A DNA stretch of 64,000 nucleotides. Origin: Pseudomonas marginalis. Lineage in GTDB: Bacteria; Pseudomonadota; Gammaproteobacteria; Pseudomonadales; Pseudomonadaceae. The translations under genes were made by a program, and so were the position numbers. The notes beneath the pieces were generated by a model. The model saw only the letters and a program-made list of their open reading frames with translations, had not been told where the DNA came from and did no database searches. The DNA lies in assembly GCF_900105325.1 (NCBI RefSeq), contig NZ_FNSU01000001.1, forward strand, positions 868,001-932,000. The letters are read 5' to 3'. Shown here in pieces: positions 17,402 through 26,654 of the stretch (the first letter of the stretch is position 1; each line of letters begins with the position of its first letter).

Positions 17402-20248
17402 TCAACCCGCTACCAACACCCGAATGGCTTCCAGTCGCAGCGCCGCCTTGTCGAGCATGGCCAGGCCTTGCTCGCGTTGGTTGCGCAGGGCGACCAGCTC
17501 GCTGTCACGTACGGTCGGGTTGACCGCTTGCAAGGCCGTCAGGCGCGCCAGTTCTTCGTCGGTGTCTGCCGCCAGGCGACGCTTGGCTTCGGCCACACGT
17601 TCGGCGTGACGCGGTGTGATCTTCTCTTCACCGGCGTTGATCCGCGGTGTGAGTTGATCGCGCTGGGCCTGCACGAACTTGTTGGCGCTGGCCCGTGGCA
17701 CGCTTTCCAGCTGGTCGTTCAAGGTTTCGAACGAGACACGGCCAGACAGGTCGTTGCCATTGGCATCCAGCAGGCAGCGCAGCGCCGCCGGCGGCAGGTA
17801 GCGGCCCAGTTGCAGTGCGCGCGGCGCGACCACTTCGCTGACGTAGAGCAGTTCCAGCAACACGGTGCCTGGCTTGAGCGCCTTGTTCTTGATCAGCGCC
17901 ACGGCGGTGTTGCCCATGGAGCCGGACAGCACCAGGTCCATGCCGCCCTGCACCATCGGGTGTTCCCAGGTGATGAACTGCATGTCTTCACGGGACAGCG
18001 CCTGGTTACGGTCGTAGGTGATGGTCACACCTTCGTCGTCGCCCAGGGGGAAGCTGGCGTCAAGCATCTTCTCGCTGGGCTTGAGGATCAGCGCGTTTTC
18101 CGAATGATCTTCGCTGTCGATGCCAAAGGCGTCGAACAGGGTTTCCATGTAGATCGGCAGGGCGAACTGGTCGTCTTGCTCGAGGATGTCCTCCACCAGC
18201 GCATCGCCTTCACCGGCACCGCCGGAGTTGAGTTCCAGCAGGCGGTCGCGGCCGGTGTGCAGTTCCTGCTCCAGGCGCTCGCGCTCGGCACGGGCCTCGT
18301 CGATCAGGGCTTGCCACTCGCTGTCGTCGGCGTTTTCCAGCAGCGGCAGCAGGCGCGGGCCGAACTGATGCTGCAAGGCGTTGCCTGTCGGGCAGGTGTT
18401 GAGGAACGCGTTCAAGGCTTCGTGGTACCACTGGAACAGGCGCTGTTGCGGGCTGGTTTCCAGGTAGGGCACGTGCAGTTCGATCACATGCTTCTGGCCG
18501 ATCCGGTCCAGACGGCCGATCCGCTGTTCCAGCAGGTCGGGGTGGGACGGCAGGTCGAACAGCACCAGGTGGTGGGAGAACTGGAAGTTGCGGCCTTCAC
18601 TGCCGATTTCCGAGCAGATCAGCACCTGGGCGCCGAATTCCTCATCGGCGAAGTAAGCAGCGGCGCGGTCACGCTCGAGGATGTTCATGCCCTCGTGGAA
18701 TACCGTGGCCGGGATGCCGGAGCGCACGCGCAGGGCGTCTTCCAGGTCCATGGCGGTTTCGGCGTGGGCGCAGATCACCAGGACCTTGGTGCGCTTGAGC
18801 ATTTTCAACTGGTCGATCAGCCATTCGACGCGCGGGTCGAAGCGCCACCAGCGGTTTTCTTCGTCGATGTCCGGTTGCGACTGGAAGCTGACTTCCGGGT
18901 ACAGCTCGGCGTGTTCGCCCAGGGGCAACTCGAGGTATTCGTCCGGGTTTGGCAGCGGGTAGGCGTGCAGCTTACGCTCCGGGAAGCCCTGCACGGCGGC
19001 ACGGGTGTTACGGAACAGCACGCGGCCGGTGCCGTGGCGGTCGAGCAGTTCACGCACCAGGCGCGCACTGGCTTCGGCGTCGCCATCATTGACGGCGGTC
19101 AGCAGCGCTTCGCCTTCGTTGCCGAGGAAACCCTGGATAGTCTTGTGCGCGGCAGGCGACAGGCGGCCCTTGTCGAGCAGCTCCTGCACGGCTTCGGCCA
19201 CCGGGCGATAGTTCTCGCTTTCGGCACGGAAGGCGTGCAGGTCGTGGAAACGGTTCGGGTCCAGCAGGCGCAGGCGCGCGAAGTGGCTGTCCTGGCCCAG
19301 CTGTTCCGGAGTGGCGGTGAGCAGCAGCACGCCCGGGATGACCTCGGCCAGTTGTTCGACCAGGCTGTATTCCGGGCTGGCTTTGTCTTCATGCCAGACC
19401 AGGTGGTGGGCTTCGTCGACCACCATCAGGTCCCAGCCGGCGGCGAACAGTGCGTCCTGGGCCTTCTCATCGTCCACCAGCCACTCCAGCGCGACCAGGG
19501 CCAGCTGGGTGTCTTCGAACGGGTTGGCGGCATCGCTTTCGATAAAGCGTTCTTCATCGAACAGCGCCACTTGCAGGTTGAAGCGGCGGCGCATTTCCAC
19601 CAGCCACTGGTGCTGCAGGTTTTCCGGTACCAGGATCAGTACGCGGTTGGCGCGGCCCGACAGCAGTTGGCGATGAATCACCAGGCCCGCTTCGATGGTC
19701 TTGCCCAGGCCCACTTCGTCCGCCAGCAAGACCCGTGGTGCGATACGGTCAGCGACTTCACGGGCGATATGCAATTGGTGGGCAATAGGTTGCGCACGCA
19801 CGCCACCCAGGCCCCACAGCGAGGATTGCAATTGGCGGCTGGTGTGTTCGAGGGTGTGATAGCGCAGCGAGAACCAGGCCAGCGGGTCGATCTGCCCGGC
19901 GAACAGACGGTCGCTGGCCAGGCGGAACTGGATAAAGTTGGAGAGCTGGGTTTCCGGCAGGGTGACCTGCTCGTTCTGCCCATTGAGGCCGTGGTAGACC
20001 AGCAGGCCGTCGACGTCGTCGACTTCCTGCACGGTCATTTTCCAGCCTTCGAAATGGGTGATGGAGTCACCCGGCGAGAACCTCACACGGGTGAGGGGCG
20101 CATTCCGTAGCGCATACTGGCGGGTGTCGCCAGTGGCCGGATAGAGCACGGTCAACAAGCGGCCGTCCTGTGCCAGAACGGTGCCTAACCCCAGCTCTGC
20201 TTCGCTGTCACTAATCCAGCGTTGCCCCGGTTGATACTGCTGCGCCAT
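17402..20248 (-). CDS. rapA: RNA polymerase-associated SWI2/SNF2 ATPase RapA (HepA)
   Basis: A 948-residue protein, close to the 968 of E. coli RapA. It recycles RNA polymerase from post-termination complexes. The N-terminal Tudor-like region (QRWISDSEAELGLGTVLAQDG) is followed by the helicase core: LLADEVGLGKT (Walker A, about 174-184), VVDEAHHL (DEAH box), LLTATPEQ, and in the second lobe FHEGMNILERDRAAAYF, SEIGSEGRNFQF and QRIGRLDRIGQ (motif VI). The C-terminus holds the RapA-specific domain. It is monocistronic with its own terminator. Confidence 0.96.
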   Translation of the reverse strand: MAQQYQPGQRWISDSEAELGLGTVLAQDGRLLTVLYPATGDTRQYALRNAPLTRVRFSPGDSITHFEGWKMTVQEVDDVDGLLVYHGLNGQNEQVTLPETQLSNFIQFRLASDRLFAGQIDPLAWFSLRYHTLEHTSRQLQSSLWGLGGVRAQPIAHQLHIAREVADRIAPRVLLADEVGLGKTIEAGLVIHRQLLSGRANRVLILVPENLQHQWLVEMRRRFNLQVALFDEERFIESDAANPFEDTQLALVALEWLVDDEKAQDALFAAGWDLMVVDEAHHLVWHEDKASPEYSLVEQLAEVIPGVLLLTATPEQLGQDSHFARLRLLDPNRFHDLHAFRAESENYRPVAEAVQELLDKGRLSPAAHKTIQGFLGNEGEALLTAVNDGDAEASARLVRELLDRHGTGRVLFRNTRAAVQGFPERKLHAYPLPNPDEYLELPLGEHAELYPEVSFQSQPDIDEENRWWRFDPRVEWLIDQLKMLKRTKVLVICAHAETAMDLEDALRVRSGIPATVFHEGMNILERDRAAAYFADEEFGAQVLICSEIGSEGRNFQFSHHLVLFDLPSHPDLLEQRIGRLDRIGQKHVIELHVPYLETSPQQRLFQWYHEALNAFLNTCPTGNALQHQFGPRLLPLLENADDSEWQALIDEARAERERLEQELHTGRDRLLELNSGGAGEGDALVEDILEQDDQFALPIYMETLFDAFGIDSEDHSENALILKPSEKMLDASFPLGDDEGVTITYDRNQALSREDMQFITWEHPMVQGGMDLVLSGSMGNTAVALIKNKALKPGTVLLELLYVSEVVAPRALQLGRYLPPAALRCLLDANGNDLSGRVSFETLNDQLESVPRASANKFVQAQRDQLTPRINAGEEKITPRHAERVAEAKRRLAADTDEELARLTALQAVNPTVRDSELVALRNQREQGLAMLDKAALRLEAIRVLVAG

Positions 20249-20466
20249 GCTGCCTGACTCCCGCCGTGAAAAAGCCGACTATGTTAACGGAACAAGGCCC
20301 CACGCCCAAGGACTCTGACAAAAACTACTCCGTTTGGGCGGCCGGGTGAGCACGCAATCGACGGGTGGAGGGCACTTGTGAGTGTCGACTGGGTCACAGG
20401 TTGGCGAACCTGCGCTCAAGTCGTCGCGCGGCCCGCCGACAGCCTGCTGACAGGAGAACAACTATC

Positions 20467-20808
20467 ATGCTTCCACCTATGCTGCCCGTCAGCGTCGTAC
20501 CGGTTACGTCGCAACTCGACCCGGTCCGCCAGAAACCCGATATTCCGCCCGTGGTCCCTGTGCAAGCGGGCTCCAACGAAAGCACCATCGACCTGAAAAA
20601 GGGCGATGCCGAGCAGTCGACTTTTTTGCTGCGCGAGGAACAACGCCGCCAGCAGGAACAGCAGAAACGCCGGCGCGAAGCCGATGAGGACCCGGATCAG
20701 CACTTGGCGATCCCGGGCGACCTGCTCAATGCCGACAACACCGTACCGGTTGTGCCGCTGATCGAAGACGCGCCGCGCCAGGGCTTGTGGGTGGACGTCG
20801 AGGTTTAG
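20467..20808 (+). CDS. Small conserved disordered protein
   Basis: A 113-residue protein rich in Pro, Gln, Arg and Glu. The middle (LREEQRRQQEQQKRRREADEDPDQ) is a charged, probably helical or disordered stretch. There is no signal peptide, membrane helix or catalytic motif. ATG 20467 follows AGGAGAACAACTATC, a good ribosome-binding site; the open frame before it is not needed. It is divergent from rapA and its stop overlaps the end of the aminotransferase gene by 4 bases. Similar pseudomonad genes carry misleading names; I assign no function. Confidence 0.7.
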   Translation: MLPPMLPVSVVPVTSQLDPVRQKPDIPPVVPVQAGSNESTIDLKKGDAEQSTFLLREEQRRQQEQQKRRREADEDPDQHLAIPGDLLNADNTVPVVPLIEDAPRQGLWVDVEV

Positions 20809-21985
20809 CCCCGCAGTTCCCGCAGTGCTGTCATCAGCAATTCGATGTCGTGATCGTTGTTGAGCGGGCTGACGGAGATCCGCGCAATGCTGGTCAGGCC
20901 CCGGGCCTGCATATCCAACGGGGTGTAGGCCACACCGTTGGCGCCGATGTTGATCCGCTTCAATCCCAATTGCCGTTTGAGTTCGAAGGCGTCCCAGCCG
21001 GTGAGGTTGAAGGCGATCAAGCCCGATTGAAGCGTGCCCAGGTCATGCAGGGAAATACCTGGAATCCCGCGCAATGCTTCGCGGATTCGCCTGCTGGTGT
21101 GCGTGACCTTTTCCCACACACGCTCGATCCCCAGCTGATTCATCTCCTGCAGTGCATTGCCCAGGCCTGCCAACAGGGCAAAGGACACCTCGCTGGTCTC
21201 AAAGCGCCGGGCGTCGTTGCGCAGGTCGAAACCGTCGGCGCTCCAGGGGCGGAAAACACGTCGCGCTGGGCGGGGTTCAAGTGCGGGAGGAAATCCGGCC
21301 GCACATACAGCAGCGCCGTGCCCCGTGGCCCGCGCAGGTGCTTGCGCCCGGCCGCCTTGAGCACATCGCACTGCAACGCCTGCACATCCACCGGCACCTG
21401 GCCGACGGCTTGGCCGGCATCGATAAAGTAGGCGATGGCATGACGCCTGGCCACTTCGCCGATGGCCTGGGCGGGGTTGATCAGGCCGCCGTTGGCGGGG
21501 AGCCAGGTGAGGTCGATGAGCTTTACGCTTGAATCGAGCATGGCTTCCAACGCCACGGGGCACACCGCGCCGGTGGCATCGCAGGGGATGACGTCCACCC
21601 GCGCGCCGGCTTGCACCGCCAACTGCATGCTCGCCAGGTTGCCGCCCCATTCGTGGCGTCCTACCAGAATGCGGTCGCCCGGCTGCCACGGGCCCAAGGC
21701 CTGGAACGCCATGCTCCAGGCGGTCGAGCCGCTGCTGGCAAAGGCAATCGATGGGATGGGCGCGTTGAGCAACTGCGCGGCAGCGCGGCGAGCTTTCTCC
21801 ACCAGCACGGCACCCTGTTCGCCGGCTTCCATCGGGCCGTCGCGGGCTTCGCGTTGCAGTTGGCCGATGATGGCATCGAGGGTCGCCTGGCTCGGCAAGG
21901 AGGCGCCGGCAGGGTTGAAGTGCACGGTGCCCGACTGGCAGCCGGGAGTGCCATCGCGCAGGTGTTGGACCTCAAGCGGGCTCAC
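20805..21985 (-). pseudogene. Class V aminotransferase-fold PLP enzyme, frameshifted
   Basis: Two overlapping frames make one PLP enzyme of about 390 residues. The first (from ATG 21985) carries ASSGSTAWSMAFQAL, IDAGQAVGQVPVDV and the PLP-lysine segment KAAGRKHLRGPRGTALLY, as in EgtE/cysteine-desulfurase-like proteins. After QRDVF it loses sense, while the next frame continues as RPWSADGFDLRNDARRFETSEVS and runs normally to the stop at 20805. The break is at the AAAA run at 21253-21256 (TTTT on the coding strand), where one extra T would restore the frame. It overlaps the RidA gene stop by 4 bases. It is either a decayed gene or a homopolymer error in the sequence. Confidence 0.85.
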
Positions 21986-22452
21986 GGCTGCAACTCGAAA
22001 ATCCCGTCAACCTCCACCGCCACGCCGGCCGGCAGGCTGCAAACACCCACTGCCGTACGCACATGCCGGCCCTTTTCGCCGAGGGCATTCACCAGCAGGT
22101 TGGACGCACCATTGGCCACGGCGCCCTGGCGCTGGAAGTCGCTGCTGCTGGCGATAAACACCCCCAGGCGCAGGACGCGCACCAGACGCGACAGGTCATC
22201 GCCCAGGGCATCGCTCAATTGCGCGAGCAAGCCCAGTGCAGCCAGTTCCGCGGCCTGGCCACCTTCTTCCTCGCTGAGGGATTCACCCAGGCGGCCCACG
22301 TAGGCAGGCTTGCCGTCTATCAGTGGGATTTGTCCGGAGATAAACAGCTGGTTCTGGCTGACCACATGGTTGATGTAGTTGGCAATCGGCTGGCTGGGTG
22401 ATGGCAGCGTCAGGCCGAGGGCTTGCACGCGGTGGCGGAGGGAGTCGCTCAT
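21982..22452 (-). CDS. RidA/YjgF-family protein
   Basis: A 156-residue protein of the RidA (YER057c/UK114) family, which hydrolyses reactive enamine/imine intermediates made by PLP enzymes. The family core is visible: SQNQLFISGQIPLIDGK, then the C-terminal GRHVRTAVGVCSLPAGVAVEVDGIFEL with the conserved Arg and Glu of the active site. ATG 22452 was preferred to an upstream Met because GGATTCACC precedes it and the N-terminus matches the family. It overlaps the following aminotransferase by 4 bases, a sensible pairing with a PLP enzyme. Confidence 0.9.
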   Translation of the reverse strand: MSDSLRHRVQALGLTLPSPSQPIANYINHVVSQNQLFISGQIPLIDGKPAYVGRLGESLSEEEGGQAAELAALGLLAQLSDALGDDLSRLVRVLRLGVFIASSSDFQRQGAVANGASNLLVNALGEKGRHVRTAVGVCSLPAGVAVEVDGIFELQP

Positions 22453-22543
22453 GGTGAATCCTCTGGGGTCAGGAGGTTTCAGCATGTGGGGCAGGGGGGA
22501 GTGTCGACAAACGGATAGATCTCATTCGACGTATCGAAATAAC

Positions 22544-23416
22544 TCACGTGTCGCGGCAGATGTCCTTCAACCACTCGCTGAAACACCGCGCGGCGTCGCT
22601 GGCAGGGCCTTGCGCTGCAATCAACCAGTAGCCTATTTGACTGTGATAGGGCGGCCAATCGAAGGCTTCTACCAGGCTGCCATCATCCAGCCTGCGTTGT
22701 ATCAAGCGATGACGGCCCATGGCAATGCCCTGGCCGGCCACTGCGGCTTCGACCACGATGTTGTAGTCGTGGAGCATGACGCGCGGGTGGTGCTTGAGGT
22801 CGACTTGATAATGCCCAGACCAGTCCGTCCACTCAAAAGGCCGGTGCGAAGTGGCCATCAACAGCGCACCGTTGTGCACTTGGCTGGCCTTGAACGCCGG
22901 GCTGCACACCGGTGAGATCACTTCCGGCATCAGTCGGGTGGCCTGCACGTCGGGCCAATCGCCTTTGCCGTAGCGAATAGCCAGGTCGACTTCAGCAGCG
23001 GCGACGTTGGCCAGTTGAATCGCCGGCAGCAACTCCACCTGAATATGCGGATAGCGGTTGAGAAAACCGGCCAGGCGCGGCGCCAACCACAGGGTGGCGA
23101 AAGACGCCAGCAGGCCGACACGTAACACCGTGGCGCTGGGTACCAGCCGTTGGGCGCGGGTTGCGACGGCGATGGCGTCAAGAGCTGGGCGGATTTCAGC
23201 GTAATACTGCTGGCCGTCTGCGGTCAGATCGATCGCGCGGGTGCGTCGGATAAACAGCGATTTACCCAGGTGCTGTTCGAGCTTTTGTACCTGATGGCTC
23301 AGGGCACTCTGGGTTACCGACAATTCCCGCGCTGCCTTGATAAAGCTCAAGTGCCGGGCCACGGCTTCAAAGGCGCGCAGGGCCAGCAGCGGCGGAAGAT
23401 CCTTATGCAGTGCCAC
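22544..23416 (-). CDS. LysR-family regulator, GcvA-like
   Basis: A 290-residue LysR protein starting with GTG at 23416 (MALHKDLPPLLALRAFEAVARHL). The helix-turn-helix reads FIKAARELSVTQSALSHQVQKLE, then RRTRAIDLTADGQ, the GcvA-type N-terminus. The C-terminal domain includes DLAIRYGKGDWPDV, typical of this subgroup. The open frame before the GTG is not LysR-like. It lies 91 bases upstream of the RidA gene on the same strand, so it probably regulates the RidA-aminotransferase pair. The inducer is unknown. Confidence 0.9.
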   Translation of the reverse strand: MALHKDLPPLLALRAFEAVARHLSFIKAARELSVTQSALSHQVQKLEQHLGKSLFIRRTRAIDLTADGQQYYAEIRPALDAIAVATRAQRLVPSATVLRVGLLASFATLWLAPRLAGFLNRYPHIQVELLPAIQLANVAAAEVDLAIRYGKGDWPDVQATRLMPEVISPVCSPAFKASQVHNGALLMATSHRPFEWTDWSGHYQVDLKHHPRVMLHDYNIVVEAAVAGQGIAMGRHRLIQRRLDDGSLVEAFDWPPYHSQIGYWLIAAQGPASDAARCFSEWLKDICRDT

Positions 23417-23549
23417 CTGAATGGGCCTCCTTGAGTGGTTGGAAAGTGCCGATTTTGGGCGTCGGTCGGCCTTTTGTCGCCGGTTGATTTGCCGTCGGGC
23501 GCAGGAGTCCGCATTATTGAGCCTTACTCGCCACGACGTAAGCCAAGCC

Positions 23550-23711
23550 ATGAGTGATGACGACAAGCTGATCGACCTGAACGCCGAACGTGCCAAGCGC
23601 GTGCATGACCTGAATGACAAGCGCCTGAATGAAGTGCGCCAGGCGTTTGAACAGGCGATGCCTTTAGGCAAAGCCAAGAAAAAATCAAAGAACAAACCCA
23701 AAAAGCGTTAA
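23550..23711 (+). CDS. Small lysine-rich protein
   Basis: A 53-residue protein with an acidic start (MSDDDKLIDLNAERAKRVHD), a central helix (LNDKRLNEVRQAFEQAM) and a very basic tail (KAKKKSKNKPKKR). ATG 23550 gives a compact protein whose residue pattern looks real; the frame before it overlaps the LysR gene start region. It is divergent from the LysR gene. The basic tail could bind nucleic acid, but nothing proves it. Function unknown. Confidence 0.65.
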   Translation: MSDDDKLIDLNAERAKRVHDLNDKRLNEVRQAFEQAMPLGKAKKKSKNKPKKR

Positions 23712-23775
23712 AACGGCCTGCATCTATTGATGCAGGTCAGTTATTACCCTTCTTTACGCCCCGTCGCGGGCGACA

Positions 23776-23789
23776 TTGATCCCCGTCAA
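23776..23789 (+). promoter_or_regulatory. ANR/FNR-like box upstream of ccoM
   Basis: TTGATCCCCGTCAA matches the ANR/FNR consensus TTGAT-N4-ATCAA with one mismatch. TTAACTT at 23811-23817 could be the -10; a start site near 23824 would put the box centre near -41.5, the class II position used by ANR. This predicts induction at low oxygen. Confidence 0.65.
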
Positions 23790-23854
23790 TTTTTCAATCC
23801 GCCTTCTCCATTAACTTAGCCCTATCGCAACAAGGCAAGTGCAGGAGGCCGGTC

Positions 23855-23971
23855 ATGTTTATCGATAATGTGGTATTCGCCGGAGTGCTGACTGTAAGCC
23901 TCATGGTGCTGTTTTTTGTAGGGTTTGGATTTTTTATCTGGAAAGACGCGAACAAGCGTAAAAAACCTTAG
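23855..23971 (+). CDS. ccoM: Cytochrome cbb3 oxidase small subunit CcoM
   Basis: A 38-residue single-helix membrane protein: MFIDNVVFAGVLTVSLMVLF begins the helix, then FVGFGFFIWKDANKRKKP. The combination of a MF(I/V)DNVVFAGV start and an FIWKD end before a basic tail fits CcoM, the micro-subunit described in the cbb3-type oxidase of Pseudomonas stutzeri. A strong AGGAGG lies 7 bases before the ATG. An ANR-like box upstream and a clean terminator downstream make it a stand-alone transcription unit, away from ccoNOQP. The identification is from memory of the family and rests on a short sequence. Confidence 0.75.
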   Translation: MFIDNVVFAGVLTVSLMVLFFVGFGFFIWKDANKRKKP

Positions 23972-24006
23972 GTCTTTCCGGGTTACATGAGCACGCAAGG
24001 CATTTT

Positions 24007-24032
24007 GGGCGACTTCGGTCGCCCTTTTTTTT
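24007..24032 (+). terminator. Rho-independent terminator of ccoM
   Basis: GGGCGAC and GTCGCCC form a 7-bp stem closed by a UUCG tetraloop and followed by eight T. It lies 35 bases after the ccoM stop. Confidence 0.92.
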
Positions 24033-24053
24033 GGGTGTTCATTTCAGGTCCAT

Positions 24054-24092
24054 AAAAAAAGGTGCGGTCCTCACAGAGGCCGCACCTTTTTT
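24054..24092 (-). terminator. Terminator of the pit gene (possibly bidirectional)
   Basis: GGTGCGG and CCGCACC form a stem around TCCTCACAGAGG, with A-runs on the left and T-runs on the right, so it can work in both directions. It lies about 20 bases after the pit stop. Confidence 0.85.
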
Positions 24093-24107
24093 GTCAGCGC
24101 CTGGCTA

Positions 24108-25583
24108 TCAGTTGCCCAGTGCCTTGGAGGCCAGCCAGAACAAGCCGGCCGAGAGGCCTACGGTCGCAGGCAGGGTCAACACCCAAGCCATCAGGATGGT
24201 CTTGACCGTGCCACCTTGCAGGCCGCTCTTGTTGGCGACCATGGTGCCCGCCACGCCGGAAGACAGTACGTGGGTAGTGGAGACCGGCAGGGCGAAGATA
24301 TTGGCAAAGCCAATCATCGTGGCGGTGGTGATCTGTGCCGACATGCCCTGGGCATAGGTCATGCCCTGCTTGCCGATCTTCTCACCGATCGTCAGTACCA
24401 CACGCTTCCAGCCCACCATGGTGCCCAGGCCCAGGGCCAGTGCGACCGCGAGGATCACCCAGAACGGCGCGTACTCGGTGGTGGCGGTCAGGTCTTTGCG
24501 TAGCTTGTCGAGGTCGGACTTCTCACGCGCATCAAGGCCTGGCAGCTTGCCAACTTTCTTTGCGGTGTCGTCCAGGCACAGCAGGTAGCGGCGAACTTCG
24601 ATACGTTGATCGGCGTTCAGGGAGTGGTAGTCGGAGACACCTTTCAAGGTGCTGACGAGCGCATTGATGGTGGGCTCGGTCTGCTGCGGGTTGCACTGAA
24701 ACTTGCCTGGCAGATCGTCTTTCACGCTTTTGCCCAGTGCCAGGAATTCGCCGAGCGTGGCGTTGTTACGCTGGTAGAACTGGCTCAAATGCACGGTAGC
24801 GTCGCGAGTGCGCTCGATCTGGTAGGTGGTGCTGCCCAGGTCGAGTACGAACTGCGCCGGCACGATACCGATCAGCACCAGCATGATGAGGCCGATGCCC
24901 TTCTGGCCATCGTTGGAACCGTGCACAAAACTCACGGCCATGGCCGAAATCACCAGGACCAGGCGGTTCCAGAACGGCGGGTGCTTCTTGTCGTCGAGCT
25001 TGCGGCGCTGGTCCGGGGTCTTGTGCATCTTCGACAACGGGCGCCACCATTTCAGGCCGATCAGCACCAGGGCTGCGACCAGGAAGCCGGCCATCGGCGA
25101 GAACACCAGGGACGCGCCGATATCGACGGCCTTCTGCCAGTTCACACCGTCAGCCAGGGGGATGTCGTTGATCAGGGCATTGGCCAGGCCGACACCGAGG
25201 ATCGAACCGATCAGGGTGTGGGAGCTGGAGGCGGGGATACCGAAGTACCAGGTGCCCAGGTTCCAGGTGATCGCCGCGGCTAACAACGAGAAGACCATCG
25301 CCAAGCCATGGCCGGTGTTCACATTGATCAGCAACTCCACGGGCAGCAGGTGCACGATGGCGTAGGCGACACCGACACCACCGAGCAACACGCCGAGGAA
25401 GTTGAACACCCCGGAGAAGAACACGGCCAGATGCGGCGGCATGGCTTTGGTATAGATGACTGTGGCCACCGCGTTAGCGGTGTCATGAAAGCCATTGATG
25501 AACTCGAAGGCGAGGACAAAGGCCAGGGCGAGCAACAGGCTCACGAGAACCCAAGCATCCAGTCCGCTGAATAAATCGATCAT
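24108..25583 (-). CDS. pitA: Inorganic phosphate transporter, PiT family
   Basis: A 491-residue inner-membrane permease of the PiT family, which imports phosphate as a metal-phosphate complex with protons. Both PiT repeats are visible: FINGFHDTANAVATVIYT with SSSHTLIGSILG in the first half, and SFVHGSNDGQKGIGL with PVSTTHVLSSGV in the second. A hydrophilic cytoplasmic loop of about 130 residues separates the halves, as in E. coli PitA. It is monocistronic with its own terminator. A weak Pho-box-like repeat upstream is oriented the wrong way. Confidence 0.94.
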   Translation of the reverse strand: MIDLFSGLDAWVLVSLLLALAFVLAFEFINGFHDTANAVATVIYTKAMPPHLAVFFSGVFNFLGVLLGGVGVAYAIVHLLPVELLINVNTGHGLAMVFSLLAAAITWNLGTWYFGIPASSSHTLIGSILGVGLANALINDIPLADGVNWQKAVDIGASLVFSPMAGFLVAALVLIGLKWWRPLSKMHKTPDQRRKLDDKKHPPFWNRLVLVISAMAVSFVHGSNDGQKGIGLIMLVLIGIVPAQFVLDLGSTTYQIERTRDATVHLSQFYQRNNATLGEFLALGKSVKDDLPGKFQCNPQQTEPTINALVSTLKGVSDYHSLNADQRIEVRRYLLCLDDTAKKVGKLPGLDAREKSDLDKLRKDLTATTEYAPFWVILAVALALGLGTMVGWKRVVLTIGEKIGKQGMTYAQGMSAQITTATMIGFANIFALPVSTTHVLSSGVAGTMVANKSGLQGGTVKTILMAWVLTLPATVGLSAGLFWLASKALGN

Positions 25584-25895
25584 GAAGGTTTTCTGACCCG
25601 GTCGTAAGGGGGCGCGATTATGCCAGAAAACCTCGGTAATCGATGCACTAGCTGCTCATCGGTATCAATCTTCATCGAATCGCCATGGGCGAAAGCTGGC
25701 GATCCCAGGGTTTTCGGGGCTTTGGCAAGTCTTTGATTTATAAAGCACAGGGCTGAAAGGACAGGGTTTTGTCACCAAATCGTCATGCCTGAAACATTTG
25801 TATGAAATTTTACAGACGATGGTGGGATTCAGGTCGGCTGGAGGATGGCTAAATGGCATCGCTGCAGGCAGGGCCCTGGACTCGCTCCGAAGCGC
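25584..25895. other. Intergenic region upstream of pit
   Basis: This 312-base gap should contain the pit promoter on the minus strand. TTGTCAC and TCGTCAT occur 11 bases apart at 25769-25786, resembling a degenerate Pho box but directed away from pit. No gene, hairpin terminator or mobile element was seen. Confidence 0.4.
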
Positions 25896-26096
25896 TTATG
25901 GCTCTTCGGCCTTGAGTTCCTGTTCAATCTTTTGGATTTCCTGGGCAAATGCCTGGTCGAGCAGGCTGGCTCGCTTGCGCCATGGTTTGCGTTCAGGTTC
26001 AGGCTGGGCGGCATAGGTGGTGACTTCCCCGCCGTAAACGTCCTTGTAACGTTGCTCCTGGCGCTCAAGTTCCGCGCGCAGTTCATCTTTCGTCAC
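25896..26096 (-). CDS. Small charged conserved protein
   Basis: A 66-residue soluble protein (MTKDELRAELERQEQRYKDV then a central TYAAQPEPERKPWRKRASLLDQAF and an acidic helical end). I chose the GTG at 26096 because TTAGGTAACAAC gives it a ribosome-binding site and the product starts cleanly; an in-frame ATG at 26129 would add 11 residues without a good site. It looks helical with alternating charges, no signal or membrane segment. No known domain; function unknown. Confidence 0.65.
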   Translation of the reverse strand: MTKDELRAELERQEQRYKDVYGGEVTTYAAQPEPERKPWRKRASLLDQAFAQEIQKIEQELKAEEP

Positions 26097-26654
26097 GTTG
26101 TTACCTAATTGAGTTGGGTGTAAGTACATGGCAGTGTTTGGCCTGAATGTCGCCCTCGGGTTGTTCCAACTTGAACCCACGAAGTGTTCAAGTTTGAATG
26201 AAAACGGGAGGCCACTGTTGAGCGGTCATTCCAGGCAGGTAGTTGCGATCGTCCATGCACGACCTGTGCATGGTTTGGCGAGTTCCAGCCTCAATATGAA
26301 ACCGGGCTCTCCTCCGCACAGGATGCATTATAGCGGCGCATTTGAATAACACTATCGGCATAAAGTTAAAAAGCGTCAACTTTGTGTGAGTGTTTTGTTA
26401 CGTCGACGCGTCAGTATTTGCTGAAATTCTGGCGTCATAAACTCAACAAGGAAACAAGCTATTAAATTAACGGCTTAACATCGCCGGGGACGTGGTTGAT
26501 AGATCGCCCTCAGGCGTAGCGCTAAATTGCGATAATCGCATGATTGTCCGATAATCGCCCAATGTTGCGGGGCCTGCCTTGTGCATCACGGCCGGCCCGG
26601 CTTGTAATAGCAGCCCAATCCCCTGCGGTTGACAATAAGAGAAAGGAACCTGGC
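26097..26654. promoter_or_regulatory. Long upstream region of pcaR with PcaR-like sites
   Basis: No gene is seen in this AT-richer 558-base gap. CCATGCAC and GTGCATGG form a perfect 8-bp hairpin at 26253-26273 without a T-run. Near pcaR, GATAATCG occurs twice, at 26531-26538 and 26550-26557, 19 bases apart. The same octamer occurs in the pcaI operator region, so these are likely sites for autoregulation by PcaR. Confidence 0.55.
26527..26559 (+). promoter_or_regulatory. Probable PcaR operator upstream of pcaR
   Basis: TTGCGATAATCGCA and GTCCGATAATCGCC share the core CGATAATCGC in direct orientation, about two helical turns apart, and lie about 100 bases before the pcaR start. The core resembles the site known for P. 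putida PcaR (GTTCGATAATCGCAC). Confidence 0.65.

Noticed and set aside
17468..20110. An 880-codon open frame opposite rapA
   Set aside because: Reverse shadow of rapA, with biased composition and no family features.
25769..25786. Pho-box-like TTGTCAC-N4-TCGTCAT upstream of pit
   Set aside because: Five of seven matches in each half and the direction points away from pit; no rightward gene follows.
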